A stretch of DNA of 64,000 nt from Pteria penguin. Its lineage: Eukaryota > Mollusca > Bivalvia > Pterioida > Pteriidae. A model generated the notes under the pieces. That model saw only the letters and a list, made by a program, of their open reading frames with translations. It was not told the DNA's origin and ran no database searches. A program made the position numbers and the translations under genes. Shown here in pieces: positions 1 to 11,790 of this stretch. Position 1 is the first letter of the stretch; every line of letters starts with the position of its first letter. Location of the stretch: positions 10,491,430 to 10,555,429 of the forward strand of contig CM068581.1 of assembly GCA_035048485.1 (NCBI GenBank), written 5' to 3'.

Positions 1-580
1 ATACACGTAGAAACATGTAAATATGCAATCACTAGTAGATACAAGTATAAAAGTAATGGTAAACCAGTATTCAAATACAGTACAGAATTACATTTATGTA
101 TATAAACAGTTGTACATAGGTACATATGTAGCCATTTGTAAGATATAATTAAGTCGGTTTGCCATGTATACATAGCATGCTACTTCACATGTGTACAAAT
201 ATGAAAAAAAAACGTGTATAGGCCTACATGTAGACATATATACACACACATATATATATATACATATGTACATATACACATATATAAATATACACACATA
301 CACACACATATACATACACATATACATATACATACATACACATACACACATACATACACATATTCTACAAATTAACAATTATTCATATGAACGCATATAC
401 TAACACATACACATACATGTACGCATCCATGTACATATACATGCATTCACACACACTTACACATACATACACACATCACTGTATACATACACACATATAC
501 ATATATTCACATTTAATTATATTCATATGAGTCCTGAACTTATAATGGAATAAAGTACAATAATCTAAATGGAGAAAAAA
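1..580. repeat. AT-rich DNA with (CA/TA)n microsatellite
   Basis: From about 240 to 515 the sequence is mixed ACAC/ATAT/ACATAC simple repeat with alternating purine-pyrimidine character. Open frames on both strands here translate only to low-complexity Tyr/Ile/His/Thr or Cys/Val/Met strings and are not genes. Nothing else is visible in the first 600 bases. Confidence 0.85.
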
Positions 581-625
581 AAAATTGGTTGCAGAGCAGA
601 TAGAGTATTAATCTACTAGGTAATA

Positions 626-1051
626 TTAGAAACGTTTACTCTTTATAATGAAGTTGTGCACATGTTTGAATATCTCCTCGTTTACATCGTTATTATACAT
701 AGGGCACCCAGATAGTAATATATCAATGTTTGTATTAACATGTATAGCATGGATAGTTGATGACCGAATATTGTCATATAATTTACAATCATAGAAGTAA
801 TGAGCGGCTGTTTCTACACCTCCACAAATACAAATATCATTATCTCTCAGGTGGTTTTTATATAAGTCAGAGTTTAGAGAGCTGCATCCCAATCGTAGAC
901 GAGTATGGTGTATTTGGCACCATCTATCTCCTTTGTAATAGTAATTTGGAATTTTGATGCGGTCTTTCTCTAAATAAGCTCTAAAGGATGATAACGAATC
1001 TAGTGATCTTGTCAGTTCAGGTAGTGAATTCCAATCCAATTCCAATTCCAA
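626..1051 (-). pseudogene. LINE (non-LTR retrotransposon) C-terminal relic
   Basis: An open frame of 141 codons reads like the region downstream of the reverse transcriptase in metazoan non-LTR retrotransposons. Visible pieces are YYYKGDRWCQIHHTRLRLGC, then SLNSDLYKNHL, then ICICGGVETAAHYFYDC, which gives the spaced Cys/His pattern (CxCGxxExxxHYFxxC) of the terminal zinc-binding segment, followed by LYDNIR. No reverse transcriptase motif is visible upstream on the same strand, so this is a 5'-truncated copy, which is normal for LINEs. The frame ends in KSKRF and a stop. It is probably a dead insertion; the family (CR1, RTE, L2-like) cannot be decided from this piece. Confidence 0.65.
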
Positions 1052-1074
1052 TTCCTTGAACCAAGGTCATATCT

Positions 1075-1535
1075 ACACGGTCAAGGTAACAGTGCATACA
1101 TAGCAAGAATTCTTGTTCGAGTCGTAACTTCTTCCTTTTAATTTGGAGGGAGACAATAATTTACACAATTTTTGTCCATGATCTAATAGTGTGCCATGAC
1201 CTGGAACCAATGTGAAATCTACAATGTCAATGTCACAGTGCACACATAGCCAGAATTCTTGCCTGGGCCATAACTTCTTCCTGTTATAATACTGGAAAAT
1301 TATATTTTACACAATTGTTGTTCATGACAAAGGCTGCGTAATAACCTTGAAACAAGGTCATATCTACAAGGTCAAGGTCAGAGTGCACACTAACTAGATT
1401 GTTTTCATTGATTTTACCTCAAAATGTACAAGTGGGATACCCATTACACTTATACCAGTGATGCATCTTTGGATGAATTATTGCATGTTTCAGCTTTGTT
1501 GACACGGGGGTATTTGTCCCGTTAGGACAGCTCTA
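1075..1535 (-). repeat. Family C tandem-core element (AAGGTCA units)
   Basis: Roughly three diverged units of about 130-150 bp, each with 'aaggtcatatctacaaggtc' then 'cagtgcacacatagc' and 'cataacttcttcc'. The block ends near 1535 with GGGGGTATTTGTCCCG. The reverse complement of that end opens the array at 13662 (CGGGACAAATATCCCCCG), so the two loci carry the same terminal sequence in opposite orientation. The lack of coding potential suggests a non-autonomous element. Confidence 0.55.
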
Positions 1536-1539
1536 GGGC

Positions 1540-1920
1540 ATACTGCTAATAGCATAAATGAAACGGCTGTGTGAAATGGTGAAGAGTAATCCCAGATTAC
1601 ATAGGAAAGTTACAGGTTTGGATAGGAACAGAGAGTGCAAAGTGCAAAGATATTGTCATTTTTAAGTGAGCACGGGACTGCTCACTTTGAAATCCGTTTC
1701 CGTGCAAAGCGAGAGAAATGAAATAAACGGTGAGAGTGAGAATACAACAGAAATACATGGACTTTGATCATGTAATTAGCAGGGATGAACACACTATCTG
1801 CCAAAAATGATACTTTTTATATGATCATGTCAGGTCAAGGACAAAGAATTAAAAAGGAAGAACGGGAATATGTCAGCTTTCTGGTGAAGAAAGTTTTATT
1901 TTAAAACTAGAGGAAACGAA
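1540..1920. other. Unassigned intergenic DNA
   Basis: No open frame, recognised repeat or structured motif was found between the family C terminus and the 43-bp array. Confidence 0.6.
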
Positions 1921-4240
1921 GAGATGTAAGGTAACGATGGGGAAACATCGTCTATAGCTCCAAGAGGTGTAAGGTAACGATGGGGAAACATCGTCTATAG
2001 CTCCAAGAGGTGTAAGGTAACGATGGGGAAAGATCGTCTATAGCTCCAAAATGTGTAAGGTAACGATGGGGAAACATCGTCTATAGCTCCAAGAGGTGTA
2101 AGGTAACGATGGGCAAACATCGTCTATAGTTCCAAGAGGTGTAAGGTAACGATGGGCAAACATTGTCTATAGATCCAAGAGGTGTAAGGTAACGATGGGC
2201 AAACATCGTCTATAGCTCCAAAATGTGTAAGGTAACGATGGGCAAACATCGTCTATATCTCCAAAATGTGTAAGTTAACCATGGGGAAACATCGTCTATA
2301 GCTCCAAGAGATGTAAGGTAACGATGGGGAAACATCGTCTATAGCTCCAAGAGATGTAAGGTAACGATGGGGAAACATCGTCTATAGCTCCAAGAGGTTT
2401 AAAGTAACGATGGGGAAACATCGCCTATATCTCCAAAATGTGTAAGTTAACCATGGGGAAACATCGTCTATAGCTCCAAGAGGTGTAAGGTAACGACGGG
2501 GAAACATTTTCTATAGCTCCAAGAGGTGCAAAGTAACTATGGGGAAACATCGTCTTTAGCTGCAAGAGGTGTAAGGTAACGGTGGGGAAATATCGTCTAT
2601 AGCTCCAACAAATGTAAGGTAACGATGGGAAACATCGTCTATAGCTCCAAAATGTGTAAGGTAACGATGAGGAAACATCGTCTATAGCTCCAAGAGGTGT
2701 AAGGTAACGATGGGCAAACATCGTCTATAGCTCCAAGAGGTGTAAGTTAACCATGGGGAAACATCGTCTATAGCTCCAACAGGTGTAAGGTAACCATGGG
2801 GAAACATCGTCTATAGCTCCAAGAGGTGTAAGGTAACGATGGGGAAACATCGTCTATAGCCCCAAGAGGTGTAAGGTAACGATGGAGAAACATCGTCTAT
2901 AGCTCCAAGAGGTGTAAGGTAACGATGGGCAAACATCGTCTATAGCTCCAAGAGGTGTAAGGTAACGATGGGCAAACATCGTCTATAGCTCCAAGAGGTG
3001 TAAGGTAACGATGGGGAAACATCGTCTATAGCTCCAAGAGGTGTAAGGTAACGATGGGGAAACATCGTCTATAGCTCCAAAAGGTGTAAGGTAACGATGG
3101 GGAAACATCGTCTATAGCTCAAAAAGGTGTAAGGTAACAATGGGGAAACATCGTCTATAGCTCCAAGAGGTGAAAGGTAACGGTGGGGAAACATCGTCTA
3201 TAGCTCCAAAAGGTGTAAGGTAACGATGGGGAAACATCGTCTATAGCTCCAAGAGATGTAAGGTAACGATGGGGAAACATCGTCTATAGCTCCAAAAGGT
3301 GTAAGGTAACGATGGGGAAACATCGTCTATAGCTCCAAAAGGTGTAAGGTAACGATGGGGAAACATCGTCTATAGCTCCAAGAGGTGTAAGGTAACGATG
3401 GGCAAACATCGTCTATAGCTCCAAGAGGTGTAAGGTAACGATGGGCAAACATCGTCTATAGCTCCAAGAGATGTAAGGTAACGATGGGCAAACATCGTCT
3501 ATAGCTCCAAGAGGTGTAAGGTAACGATGGGGAAACATCGTCTATAGCTACAAAAGGTGTAAGGTAACGATGGGGAAACATCGTCTATAGCTCCAAGAGG
3601 TGTAAGGTAACGATGGGGAAAGATCGTATATAGCTCTAAGAGGTGTAAGGTAACGATGGGGAAAGATCGTCTATAGCTCCAAGGGGTGTAAGGTAACGAT
3701 GGGGAAAGATCGTCTATAGCTCCAAGATGTGTAAGGTAACGATGGGGAAACATCGTCTATAGCTCCAAAAGGTGTAAGGTAACGATGGGGAAACATCGTC
3801 TATAGCTCCAAAAGGTGTAAGGTAACGATGGGGAAACATCGTCTATAGCTCCAAGAGATGTAAGGTAACGATGGGGAAACATCGTCTATAGCTCCAAGAG
3901 ATGTAAGGTAACGATGGGGAAACATCGTCTATAGCTCCAAGAGGTGTAAGGTAACGATGGGGAAACATCGCCTATAGCTCCAAGAGGTGTAAGGTAACGA
4001 TGGGGAAACATCGTCTATAGCTCCAAAAGGTGTAAGGTAACGATGGGGAAACATTGTCTATAGCTCCAAGAGGTGTAAGGTAACGATGGGGAAATATCGT
4101 CTATAGCTCCAAGAGGTGTAAGGTAACGATGGGGAAATATCGTATATATAGCTCACAGAGGTGTAAGGTAACGACGGGGAAATATCGTCTATAGCGCCAA
4201 GAGGTGTAAGGTAACAATGGGGAAACATCGTCTATAGTTC
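1921..4240. repeat. 43-bp minisatellite, about 54 copies
   Basis: Units of GTGTAAGGTAACGATGGGGA followed by AACATCGTCTATAGCTCCAA and GAG repeat head to tail with a constant 43-bp period (TAAGGTAA at 1927, 1970 and onward). Every unit contains the inverted repeat CGATG-GGGAAA-CATCG, a 5-bp stem with a 6-base loop. Variants (GGGCAAAC, AAATGTG, AGATCG) are clustered rather than random, which points to local amplification. Minus-strand open frames through the array (for example 2425-2721 and 3499-3753) are by-products of the repeat and are not genes. Confidence 0.97.
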
Positions 4241-4299
4241 CATCAGTTTAAACATGACAGAGTTATAGATAAATCATAATATCAAATATAATGCCCTGA

Positions 4300-4530
4300 A
4301 CACGTTTTTACCGGAAATAAATCCACAGTAACGTACCGGTGTTGTAGCATAGACTTTTCCCCGCATAGAACCCCCCCCCCCCCCAGGGATCAACCGACCC
4401 AGTATAGAACTTCCCCGGGAAAAAAATGACCCAGTATAAATCTTCCCCCACGGAAAAACCGACCCAGCATAGATAATCTCCCACGGATAAAACGACCCAG
4501 TATAGTTTATCCCCCACTCCCTGAGATCAA
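4300..4530. repeat. Family E dispersed repeat with 33-bp subunits
   Basis: Four GACCCAG(T/C)AT motifs at 4396, 4428, 4461 and 4494 define a 32/33-bp tandem. The block begins with CGTACCGGTGTTGTAGCATA and includes a C14 tract near 4371-4384. A reverse-orientation relative lies at about 6460-6670. Confidence 0.7.
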
Positions 4531-4863
4531 TACGCTTTTTCCCCTTTAGAGATAAAATCCGGTATGGTTCGAATATTGTAGGTGAATGAAACTAAATATG
4601 CATTACGTGTTACCATGTTTATCTGACAAAATCTCATCGGATATCGGCACATTGCCAGTTTGAAATTAAAATTTTGAAAAATCTTATTTCCCCGCATGAG
4701 GGCATTGGTTTACTCTGGTCCTAAATGAGAATCAAAGTATGAATTGATTCCCCATTAGGACACCTTATCACTACATGTCGAGCAAATGCAGATATAAAAG
4801 CATAAATTTTGATAAAATTACATTTAAGAAGCGCAAAAAATTATATTTTAATTTCCTTTGTGG

Positions 4864-5042
4864 CAAAGGGGCAAGTTTGGTGTAGTGGTTAAGCGCTTGG
4901 CTTGCGGCGTCGACGATTCGGGTTCGATTCCAGGGTTGCGCCACTATGTTTAAGAGGTTGGTTACCCCTGCTTCCATGTCGCAATATACCTGAAATATTG
5001 TTGAAAGCGACGTAAAACACCAATCAACCAACCAACAACCAG
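4864..5042 (+). repeat. tRNA-derived SINE with intact 9-bp target duplication
   Basis: The head is tRNA-like: an A box (TGGTGTAGTGGTTAAGC, about 4873) and a perfect B box (GGTTCGATTCC, about 4920). A body follows with 'ccatgtcgcaatatacctga' and 'gaaagcgacgtaaaacacc', then a CAATCAACCAACCAACAACC tail. The element is bounded on both sides by CCTTTGTGG (4855-4863 and 5043-5051), a perfect target-site duplication, so this copy is fairly young. Three other copies or fragments occur in the window (8143-8330, 50470-50596, 63112-63198). It is transcribed by Pol III in principle and mobilised by a LINE in trans. Confidence 0.92.
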
Positions 5043-5329
5043 CCTTTGTGGAAATTACATGAGGTGATATTAAAAATTCGTTTAACAACTATTGGATCTA
5101 GAGAGTGGACGTAACTTGCAAAAATGATTGGGGAAAGGAACCAAGAGATCCCTACAAGTTTTGCCAGAAGTATCACTGACGAGAAGATGTTTTTATCTTG
5201 GGAAGCTCTTTTCAGTATTTGTATAAGGATCATACGATGCGGCGTACCTACATATATATTTACATAATGGCCTCTCTCACATACATGTACGGTCGGTATT
5301 ATGCATCCGTAATCGAAGATTTGGGATAT

Positions 5330-5900
5330 GTAGTTTTTGTCCTGTCCGTTAGTTTGTCTGTCCGCAAAACTTTTGGACCTTACCCATAACATTTGAATGG
5401 TATGTGACAGAGCTTCCATCTTTCACACGAGGAATCCTTGTAATAAAACCTTTCCACTTGGTATTTTGGAACATCGTTTTCTTTTGAAAATCTTACATCT
5501 TGTTCATAACTTTTGATTTGTAAGTGATATGTGTATTCCTTGTAGCAAGATCTTACCACTGATATCAACAATTTTTACCTTGTGACTCTAACTTTGGCAT
5601 ATCTGACATACTTTTTAAAGACTTAAACCTTGGTCAGAACTTTCGAACAGTAAGCAATATAGATTTCATATTTCACCCGTGTATTCTTTGTGTCAATACC
5701 TTTTACTGGTACCAACATTTGACCTCATGACCTTGACCTTCGCGTTTGACCTAATTTGCAAAACCTTAACCTTGGCCATAACTTTTGAGTAGTAAATGAA
5801 AGAACATATTTCACACGAGTATTCCTAATAGCATGTGCATATAGTTGATTCCATGACTTTTGACCTTGACCTTCTAGTTTGACCTACTTTAGAATAACAG
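5330..5900. repeat. Dispersed ~130-150 bp tandem units (CATAACTTTTGA type)
   Basis: About four diverged units recur, each with 'cataacttttgattgtaag'-like text, 'catatttcacacg(a/t)gtattcct' and 'gaccttgaccttc'. The same phrases, including TGACCTTGACCTT direct repeats, appear in the other tandem-core elements of the window. No coding capacity is visible. Confidence 0.6.
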
Positions 5901-6460
5901 CTTGTATTTGATAAACGGAGCAATTCGTGCTTCACAAACACATCTTGTTTATATTGATGTTGTTTAATGTCGTAAAGGTGCCGTACACATATTTGCAAAT
6001 CATTCGGATAGATCTGTGGCTAAATGTTATTTGATCAAGGCGAAGTAATATGGTCCTTTCTTTGAGATTTTTTTTTTCTTTCTTTCTTTTTTTTTTTCTG
6101 TTTTTGTGTTGTTTTGTTTTTTGCGTCCTTGTGCAATAAGAATTTGAATCCCAAAACCATGAAAACGACCAAAGGAAAACCATTTTAGGAAATGAAACTT
6201 TTTTTCTCAATACCAAATCTGTTCTATCCTAATACAATTGAGATCTAAAATATGAAATGACATCTTTACACAATGATAATGAAATTTTCCCAATGATTCT
6301 GCTTAATAATCATACATGTATGTCTTATTGTTACTTTTTGCTGTTTATTTGATATAGTCTACACCATTAAGAATGATGAAAAGTGAACTTTGTTTTGTAT
6401 GCATGCTTGTTTATTTTCCTCCATGGCTGGCTGATAGGTATTTCAATTTCAAAAGGACGT
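5900..6460. other. AT-rich DNA with T-rich tract
   Basis: An imperfect poly-T/TTTC tract lies at about 6067-6125. No gene, RNA or palindrome was identified; short open frames on either strand are low-complexity. Confidence 0.5.
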
Positions 6461-6670
6461 ACGGATTGGGTTTTCCGATTTGACGAGAATTCGGGATCAA
6501 TAGGGAGAAAGATGAACCCAGGTCGGTTTATCCGCCTAGGGGGGGGGGGGGGAGTCTGTGCTGATAATCGGAAGGGGAAAACCGTACGGATAGAATGTCC
6601 CGTTAAAAGGGGGAAGATCTATACTTGGTCGTTTTTCCGGGGGGATAGTATATGCTACAATACCGGGTCG
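6460..6670. repeat. Family E dispersed repeat, opposite orientation
   Basis: This carries reverse-complement counterparts of the 4300-4530 block: a G13 tract (6540-6552) in place of the C tract, 'gggggaagatctatacttgg', and a terminal 'gctacaataccggg' matching the ACCGGTGTTGTAGC start of the other copy. The plus-strand open frame 6383-6691 runs through it and is not considered a gene. Confidence 0.6.
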
Positions 6671-6712
6671 CATCATAATATGCAAAATTAAAGCCAAAAT
6701 TTTCATCCGAAG

Positions 6713-6713
<1 letters not shown>

Positions 6714-6754
<41 letters not shown>
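6714..6754. repeat. (GA)n microsatellite
   Basis: About 20 uninterrupted GA dinucleotides, ending in GTGAGTGATG. Confidence 0.97.
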
Positions 6755-6758
<4 letters not shown>

Positions 6759-6759
6759 G

Positions 6760-7340
6760 TGATGGGACACCACTTTGGGGCCTTTCCTGAAAAACCAGAC
6801 TCAAGATACGGCAATCTTGGTCAAATCTTTATTATAATGGTGCTACTTTTTTTTAACTTTTATGCATTTTGTTTTGGATAAAATATGTGTCCTGTCTGAG
6901 CAAAGTTGCAGTTAATGAAAAAGGAACAGATTTCTATAAATAGGTATTTCAAAATTTCTCAAAGACTTCACATGTGAAGCATCAGATCTTTATGTCTTAC
7001 TGTTTACAAGTTTTGGTCAAGGTTAAAGTTTCTGACATAGATCAACAGACATGCCAAATCATTAAGGTCCAGTATCTCCGATTATGGCATGAAAAGATCA
7101 GGATATAAAGATTCTTGTCGTTGATACCGAAACAGTCAGCACGTCAACACTTTTTATTTTGTAAAACAAAATACTTAAAAATGTTGAAGACACCGTATTT
7201 TGATTAGAAATACATATGAATATATTTAAACAGATCAACAAATGAGAGTTTTAAAAAGTACTTTATCTTACTAAAATACTGAAAGCAGAATTCAGGCCCA
7301 CGCATATCTCCGTCCTCCCCATCAAAATCAAAAGGTTGCT
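6760..7340. other. Unassigned intergenic DNA
   Basis: AT-rich sequence without a recognisable gene. It includes short 'aaggttaaagtttctgac'-like phrases reminiscent of the dispersed tandem units. Confidence 0.5.
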
Positions 7341-7342
7341 TC

Positions 7343-7345
<3 letters not shown>

Positions 7346-7384
<39 letters not shown>

Positions 7385-7392
7385 GTGTGTGT
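7346..7392. repeat. (TG)n microsatellite
   Basis: An uninterrupted GT run of about 18 units, then GTAGGTGTGTGTG. Confidence 0.97.
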
Positions 7393-8140
7393 GCTATGTA
7401 CCTTAGATATTTTTCGAACATACATTTAACTATTTATCATATTAAATCATTGTTTCTTCGTAATCTCCCTGGAGATATTGTTTACATTAACAGACTTCTC
7501 ATTGGATGGTTTGATATATTATTTCCAGAGTACATCAACAACTTCAAAAATGCAAATCAATGATCATATCATGGGTTAGCATTTAAAGCATTGTTGATGA
7601 TAATTAAGAAGCCTGTCATGCATGTAGTGTGTACATATTTCAATCGATGAGCCTTTCACTTTCTTATTATCAAAGTCTTCTTGTTTTTTCTACGTTCATC
7701 ATACATTATTATATCTTAAACGAGAAAAGACAAAATCGATATAGTCTATGAAGTCAGATTTCCCAAAGGTGAGCAATGTAACGTCCGGATATATCTAGGA
7801 AAACAATTTATGAATGATAAATCTCCTACGCATTCACTTTAGTCAGTTATCCTAAACTGAGGATGATAAACCTCCTACGGAGACGTTTAGTCAGGTGACC
7901 TATAGTAAAGCGATTGGTACAGTATGTAAGGAGCAATCTGAAGGCTTTGCTGAAGTATGTCCATTACCTCCCTACCGGCCCAAGCAAACTCAGATCTGTA
8001 ATGTAGGTAAACTATGACAGGACTCGAGCTTGTTCTGACGCTCAAAGCTCGTAGATCATATAGATCTAGTACCTATATCTAAATACAGGAAATGTATTAT
8101 AGAAAATCTTCGAGCCGCTACCTATCTCGAAATTGATCTG
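7393..8140. other. Unassigned intergenic DNA with one short tandem duplication
   Basis: Two diverged copies of 'gatgataaa(t/c)ctcctacg' followed by 'tagtcag' lie at about 7812-7855 and 7862-7900. Nothing else was identified. Confidence 0.45.
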
Positions 8141-8142
8141 TA

Positions 8143-8330
8143 GTTGGTTGGTTGATTGGTGTTTCATGTCGCTGTCAACAATTTTTTTTTGTTATATCAC
8201 GACTGGGAAGCAAAAGGTAACCAATCTTTTAAGGAAGCAAAAGGTAACCAATCTTTTTAACGTGGCGCATTCCGGGAATCGAACCCAGATAGTTAGTGCA
8301 GCAAGCCCAAGTCTGCCACCATTACAATAA
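8143..8330 (-). repeat. tRNA-derived SINE, reverse orientation, internally duplicated
   Basis: Read on the plus strand it starts with the reverse complement of the SINE tail (GTTGGTTGGTTGATTGGTG), passes through the 'catgtcgctgtcaacaa' body, and ends with the inverted tRNA-like head (GGGAATCGAACCC, then 'aagcccaagtctgccaccat'). A 24-bp segment, GAAGCAAAAGGTAACCAATC plus TTTT, is tandemly duplicated inside the body, which is not seen in the copy at 4864. Confidence 0.85.
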
Positions 8331-8565
8331 CTATAGAATATGTATAAACGGGACGGGTCTAAAGCACAGAAGTTTTCTCGGCAAATGAAGGCGTCCCGAA
8401 TGCAAAAAATATGCCGGGGGTGTTCAAGTGCTTTATTCCTAATTTGGAGAGATGTCGGGATTAATCTTAGATAGAGCGGGGTTTTTTTTTCTTGGCTATC
8501 GAACTAGATTACTATTCATATTTATTTTTTCACCAGCAATCGGACTGAGAATATGTGTTTTATAT

Positions 8566-8587
8566 AATAATAATGATGATGATGATG

Positions 8588-8633
<46 letters not shown>

Positions 8634-8661
8634 TTATTATTATTATTATTATTATTATTAA
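8566..8661. repeat. (AAT)n/(ATT)n trinucleotide tract with inverted halves
   Basis: GATGATGATGAT, then about 16 AAT units, then TGATTATTATT... The (AAT)n and (ATT)n halves are complementary, so the tract can fold into a long A/T hairpin. Confidence 0.95.
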
Positions 8662-8789
8662 TAAAACTTCAAATGGTCAGATCTACTACGTAAATCTATT
8701 TGTAAGTGTGACCCTTACCTTTGATAATGAATGATCCCAGACTATCCGATCCTATTCAAAATATAGCATATCCTCCTCATCGATACCAA

Positions 8790-9330
8790 CCCTTCGGGTA
8801 CATAATACGCCCGTTGCTTGATTAGAAGAAGGTTAAGGTGAATGGATGGAGAAATTTCCTTCTCCCTTATTTAGGGCATCAAACTTGCCCCCAAATTACT
8901 TACTCAAATACATTAAGAAGGCAAAACTCTTACAAGATAATGCTAATCATGAAATTTGACCTTGGTTCAAAGTCATGACACACCTTTGGGACCTAAAGAA
9001 TAATTTTGTGAAATATTATTCAAATCAATGCAAGTAGTGGAAAGTTAAGGTCCAGACAAGGATTAACTATACATAAACATTATAACCTTCACCTTGCAGA
9101 TATGACCTTGGTTCAAGATCATTTTACACCACTGTGTCCATGGCAACAATCCTGTAAAATATTATACAAATCTATGATACAGGCAATAAAAAGTTTTAGC
9201 TCGGACAAGCATTTACCTTTTATAAGCATTGTGACCTTGATCTTTTAGATATGACCTTGGTTCAAAATCATGACATACCCTATAGACATGGGCAACAATT
9301 CTTTGAAATATTATTCAAATCCTTTTTTTT
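8790..9330. repeat. Family B-headed element with ~150 bp AAGGTCA-type units
   Basis: It starts with the family B head (CATAATACGCCCG at about 8800). About three units of roughly 150 bp follow, each with 'atgaccttggttcaa', 'atcatgacacacc' and 'aaatattattcaaatc'. The matching family B tail (CGGGCGTATAAAAA) was not found, so the copy looks truncated near the T tract at 9327-9336. Confidence 0.55.
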
Positions 9331-9339
9331 TTTGGTCCC

Positions 9340-9838
9340 TCTATTATTCGAACATTTATAAAACTTTCCCATAGTCAAAGAAAGATAACTGGTCACAATA
9401 GTACATGTACTACCGTGTACAAGAGTGAAAGTCCCTTTTCCTAGCGGTTTTGTCATGTTGATAGTTTTTCGTTTTCGTTATCAGACAAGTTGAATATCGT
9501 CTATTTTCACAACGCAAACGTCAGAATACTGAATATCGCAACTACAATAACGTCAACATACACGCCAACTTTGTGATTGTTATGACGTCATATAATTTTC
9601 TCCCATATTCACAGTTATTCTCATATTTACTGCAAAATGATCAGCCTGTCTCCCACAAGGGGGTGTGGTGGTGGTGGTGGAAGATAAGCTACACGACCTA
9701 TTTCGCGCTCAATGTTATCATGATGTCATAAGCAAACACGACATACGTCAACGTCAAGCAACCTAATTTTATTCATTTTCCAACAAATCGGAAGGGAAAA
9801 TGACAAATTTAGGGGCAAATTATTGAATGGGAGAAAAA
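9340..9838. other. Unassigned intergenic DNA
   Basis: No gene or repeat boundary was identified. A small (GTG)n-like stretch lies at about 9662-9680. Confidence 0.45.
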
Positions 9839-9839
9839 T

Positions 9840-9949
9840 AATCTACCACTACTGTCCGGTGGTGACAGAGAAATCAACTAACCCTCGTGTCAAATTTGAC
9901 ACTCGGGTTAATTGATTTCTCTGTCACCACCGGACAATAGCGGTAGATT
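9840..9949. repeat. Zero-loop inverted repeat, 55-bp arms
   Basis: Positions 9840-9894 and 9895-9949 are reverse complements with about 5 mismatches in 55 and no spacer; the centre is GTGTCAAATTTGACAC. There is no open frame. It is probably a fold-back MITE or the fused ends of one. A cruciform or a very stable transcript hairpin is expected. Confidence 0.93.
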
Positions 9950-10099
9950 CTATTAATCACTTAAGTTGCCCACATCTAGAACAATGGATTTGGTAGGTGA
10001 CTAAATGCAAACTGTAGTTGCGATAATCCGTATTAAATCACGACTGGAAATTCCGGTTTCATGCCTAAGCAGAAATGAAAAATATTCCTTTAATACAAG

Positions 10100-11790
10100 A
10101 GTCGGTCTGTATAATAATCATACTAAGACGATATGATTACACTGATACGGTCTATATTATAATCATATTGAGACGATATGTATTATGATTACACTGATAC
10201 GGTCTATATTATAATCATATTGAGACGATATGTACTATGATTACACTAGTACGGTCTATATTATAATAATATTGAGACGATATGTATTATGATTACACTA
10301 GTACGGTCTATAATATAATCATATTGAGACGAGATGTATTATGTTAACTCTGATACGGTCTATATTATAATTATATTGAGACGATATGTATTATGATTAC
10401 ACTAGTACGGTCTATATTATAATAATATTGAGACGATATGTATTATAATTACACTGATACGGTCTATTTTATAATCATATTGAGACGATATGTATTATGA
10501 TTACACTAGTACGGTCTATATTATAATCATATTGAGACGATATGTATTATGATTACACTAGTACGGTCTATAATATAATCATATTGAGACGAGATGTATT
10601 ATGTTAACTCTGATACGGTCTATATTATAATTATATTGAGACGATATGTATTATGATTACACTAGTACGGTCTATATTATAATAATATTGAGACGATATG
10701 TATTATAATTACACTGATACGGTCTATTTTATAATCATATTGAGACGATATGTATTATGATTACACTAGTACGGTCTATATTATAATCATATTGAGACGA
10801 TATGTATTATAATTACACTAGTACGGTCTATATTATAATCATATTGAGACGATATGTATTATGATTACACTGATACGGTCTATATTATAATCATATTGAG
10901 ACGATATGTATTATGATTACACTGATACGTTCTATATTATAATTATATTGAGACGATATGTATTATGATTACACTGATACGGTCTATATTATAATCATAT
11001 TGAGACGATATGTATTATGATTACACTGATACGTTCTATATTATAATTATATTGAGACGATATGTATTATGATAACACTGATACGGTCTATTTTATAATC
11101 ATATTGAGACGATATGTATTATGATTACACTAGTACGGTCTATATTATAATCATATTGAGACGATATGTATTATGATTACACCGATACGGTCTATATTAT
11201 AATCATAATGAGACGATATGTATTATGATTACACCGATACGGTCTATTTCATAATCATATTGAGACGATATGTATTATGATTACACTAGTACGGTCTATA
11301 TTATAATCATAATGAGTCGATAAATATTATGATTACACCGATACGGTAGATACCATAATCATATTGAGACGATATGTATTATGATTACACTGATATGGTC
11401 TATATTATAATCATATTGAGACGATATGTATTATGATTACACCGATACGGTCTATATTATAATCATATTGAGACGATATGTATTATGATTACACCGATAC
11501 GGTAGATACCATAATCATATTGAGACGATATGTATTATGATTACACCGATACGGTAGATACCATAATCATATTGAGACGATATGTATTATGATTACACTG
11601 ATATGGTCTATATCATAATCATATTGAGACGATCTGTATTATGATTACACTGATATGGTCTATGATATACGGTCTATAATATAATCATATTGGGACGAAC
11701 TGCATTATGATAACACTGATATGGTCTATATTACAATCATGGAAAGATAGTGTATATTATAATAATATTGAGACGGTTTATATTATTATC
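10100..11790. repeat. 52-bp minisatellite with a 260-bp higher-order repeat
   Basis: About 32 units of GATACGGTCTATATTATAAT, CATATTGAGACGATATGTAT and TATGATTACACT repeat with a 52-bp period. Positions 10301-10560 and 10561-10820 (five units each) are the same apart from one G-to-A change, showing a recent block duplication. Each unit has the inverted pair GTCT...AGAC about 25 bp apart. Units beyond 11690 are more diverged, with further decayed copies at 12700-12900. Confidence 0.96.

Noticed and set aside
2425..3753. Minus-strand frames of 84-98 codons reading repeated YLTPLGAIDDVSPSLPYT
   Set aside because: They follow the 43-bp array exactly and have no start or domain logic; repeat by-product.
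1921..4240. CRISPR-like regular repeats
   Set aside because: Units are directly contiguous without unique spacers, and the context is an intron-bearing animal genome.
4864..4945. A functional tRNA gene
   Set aside because: A and B boxes are present but the cloverleaf is imperfect and the unit continues into a SINE body and tail with a target duplication.
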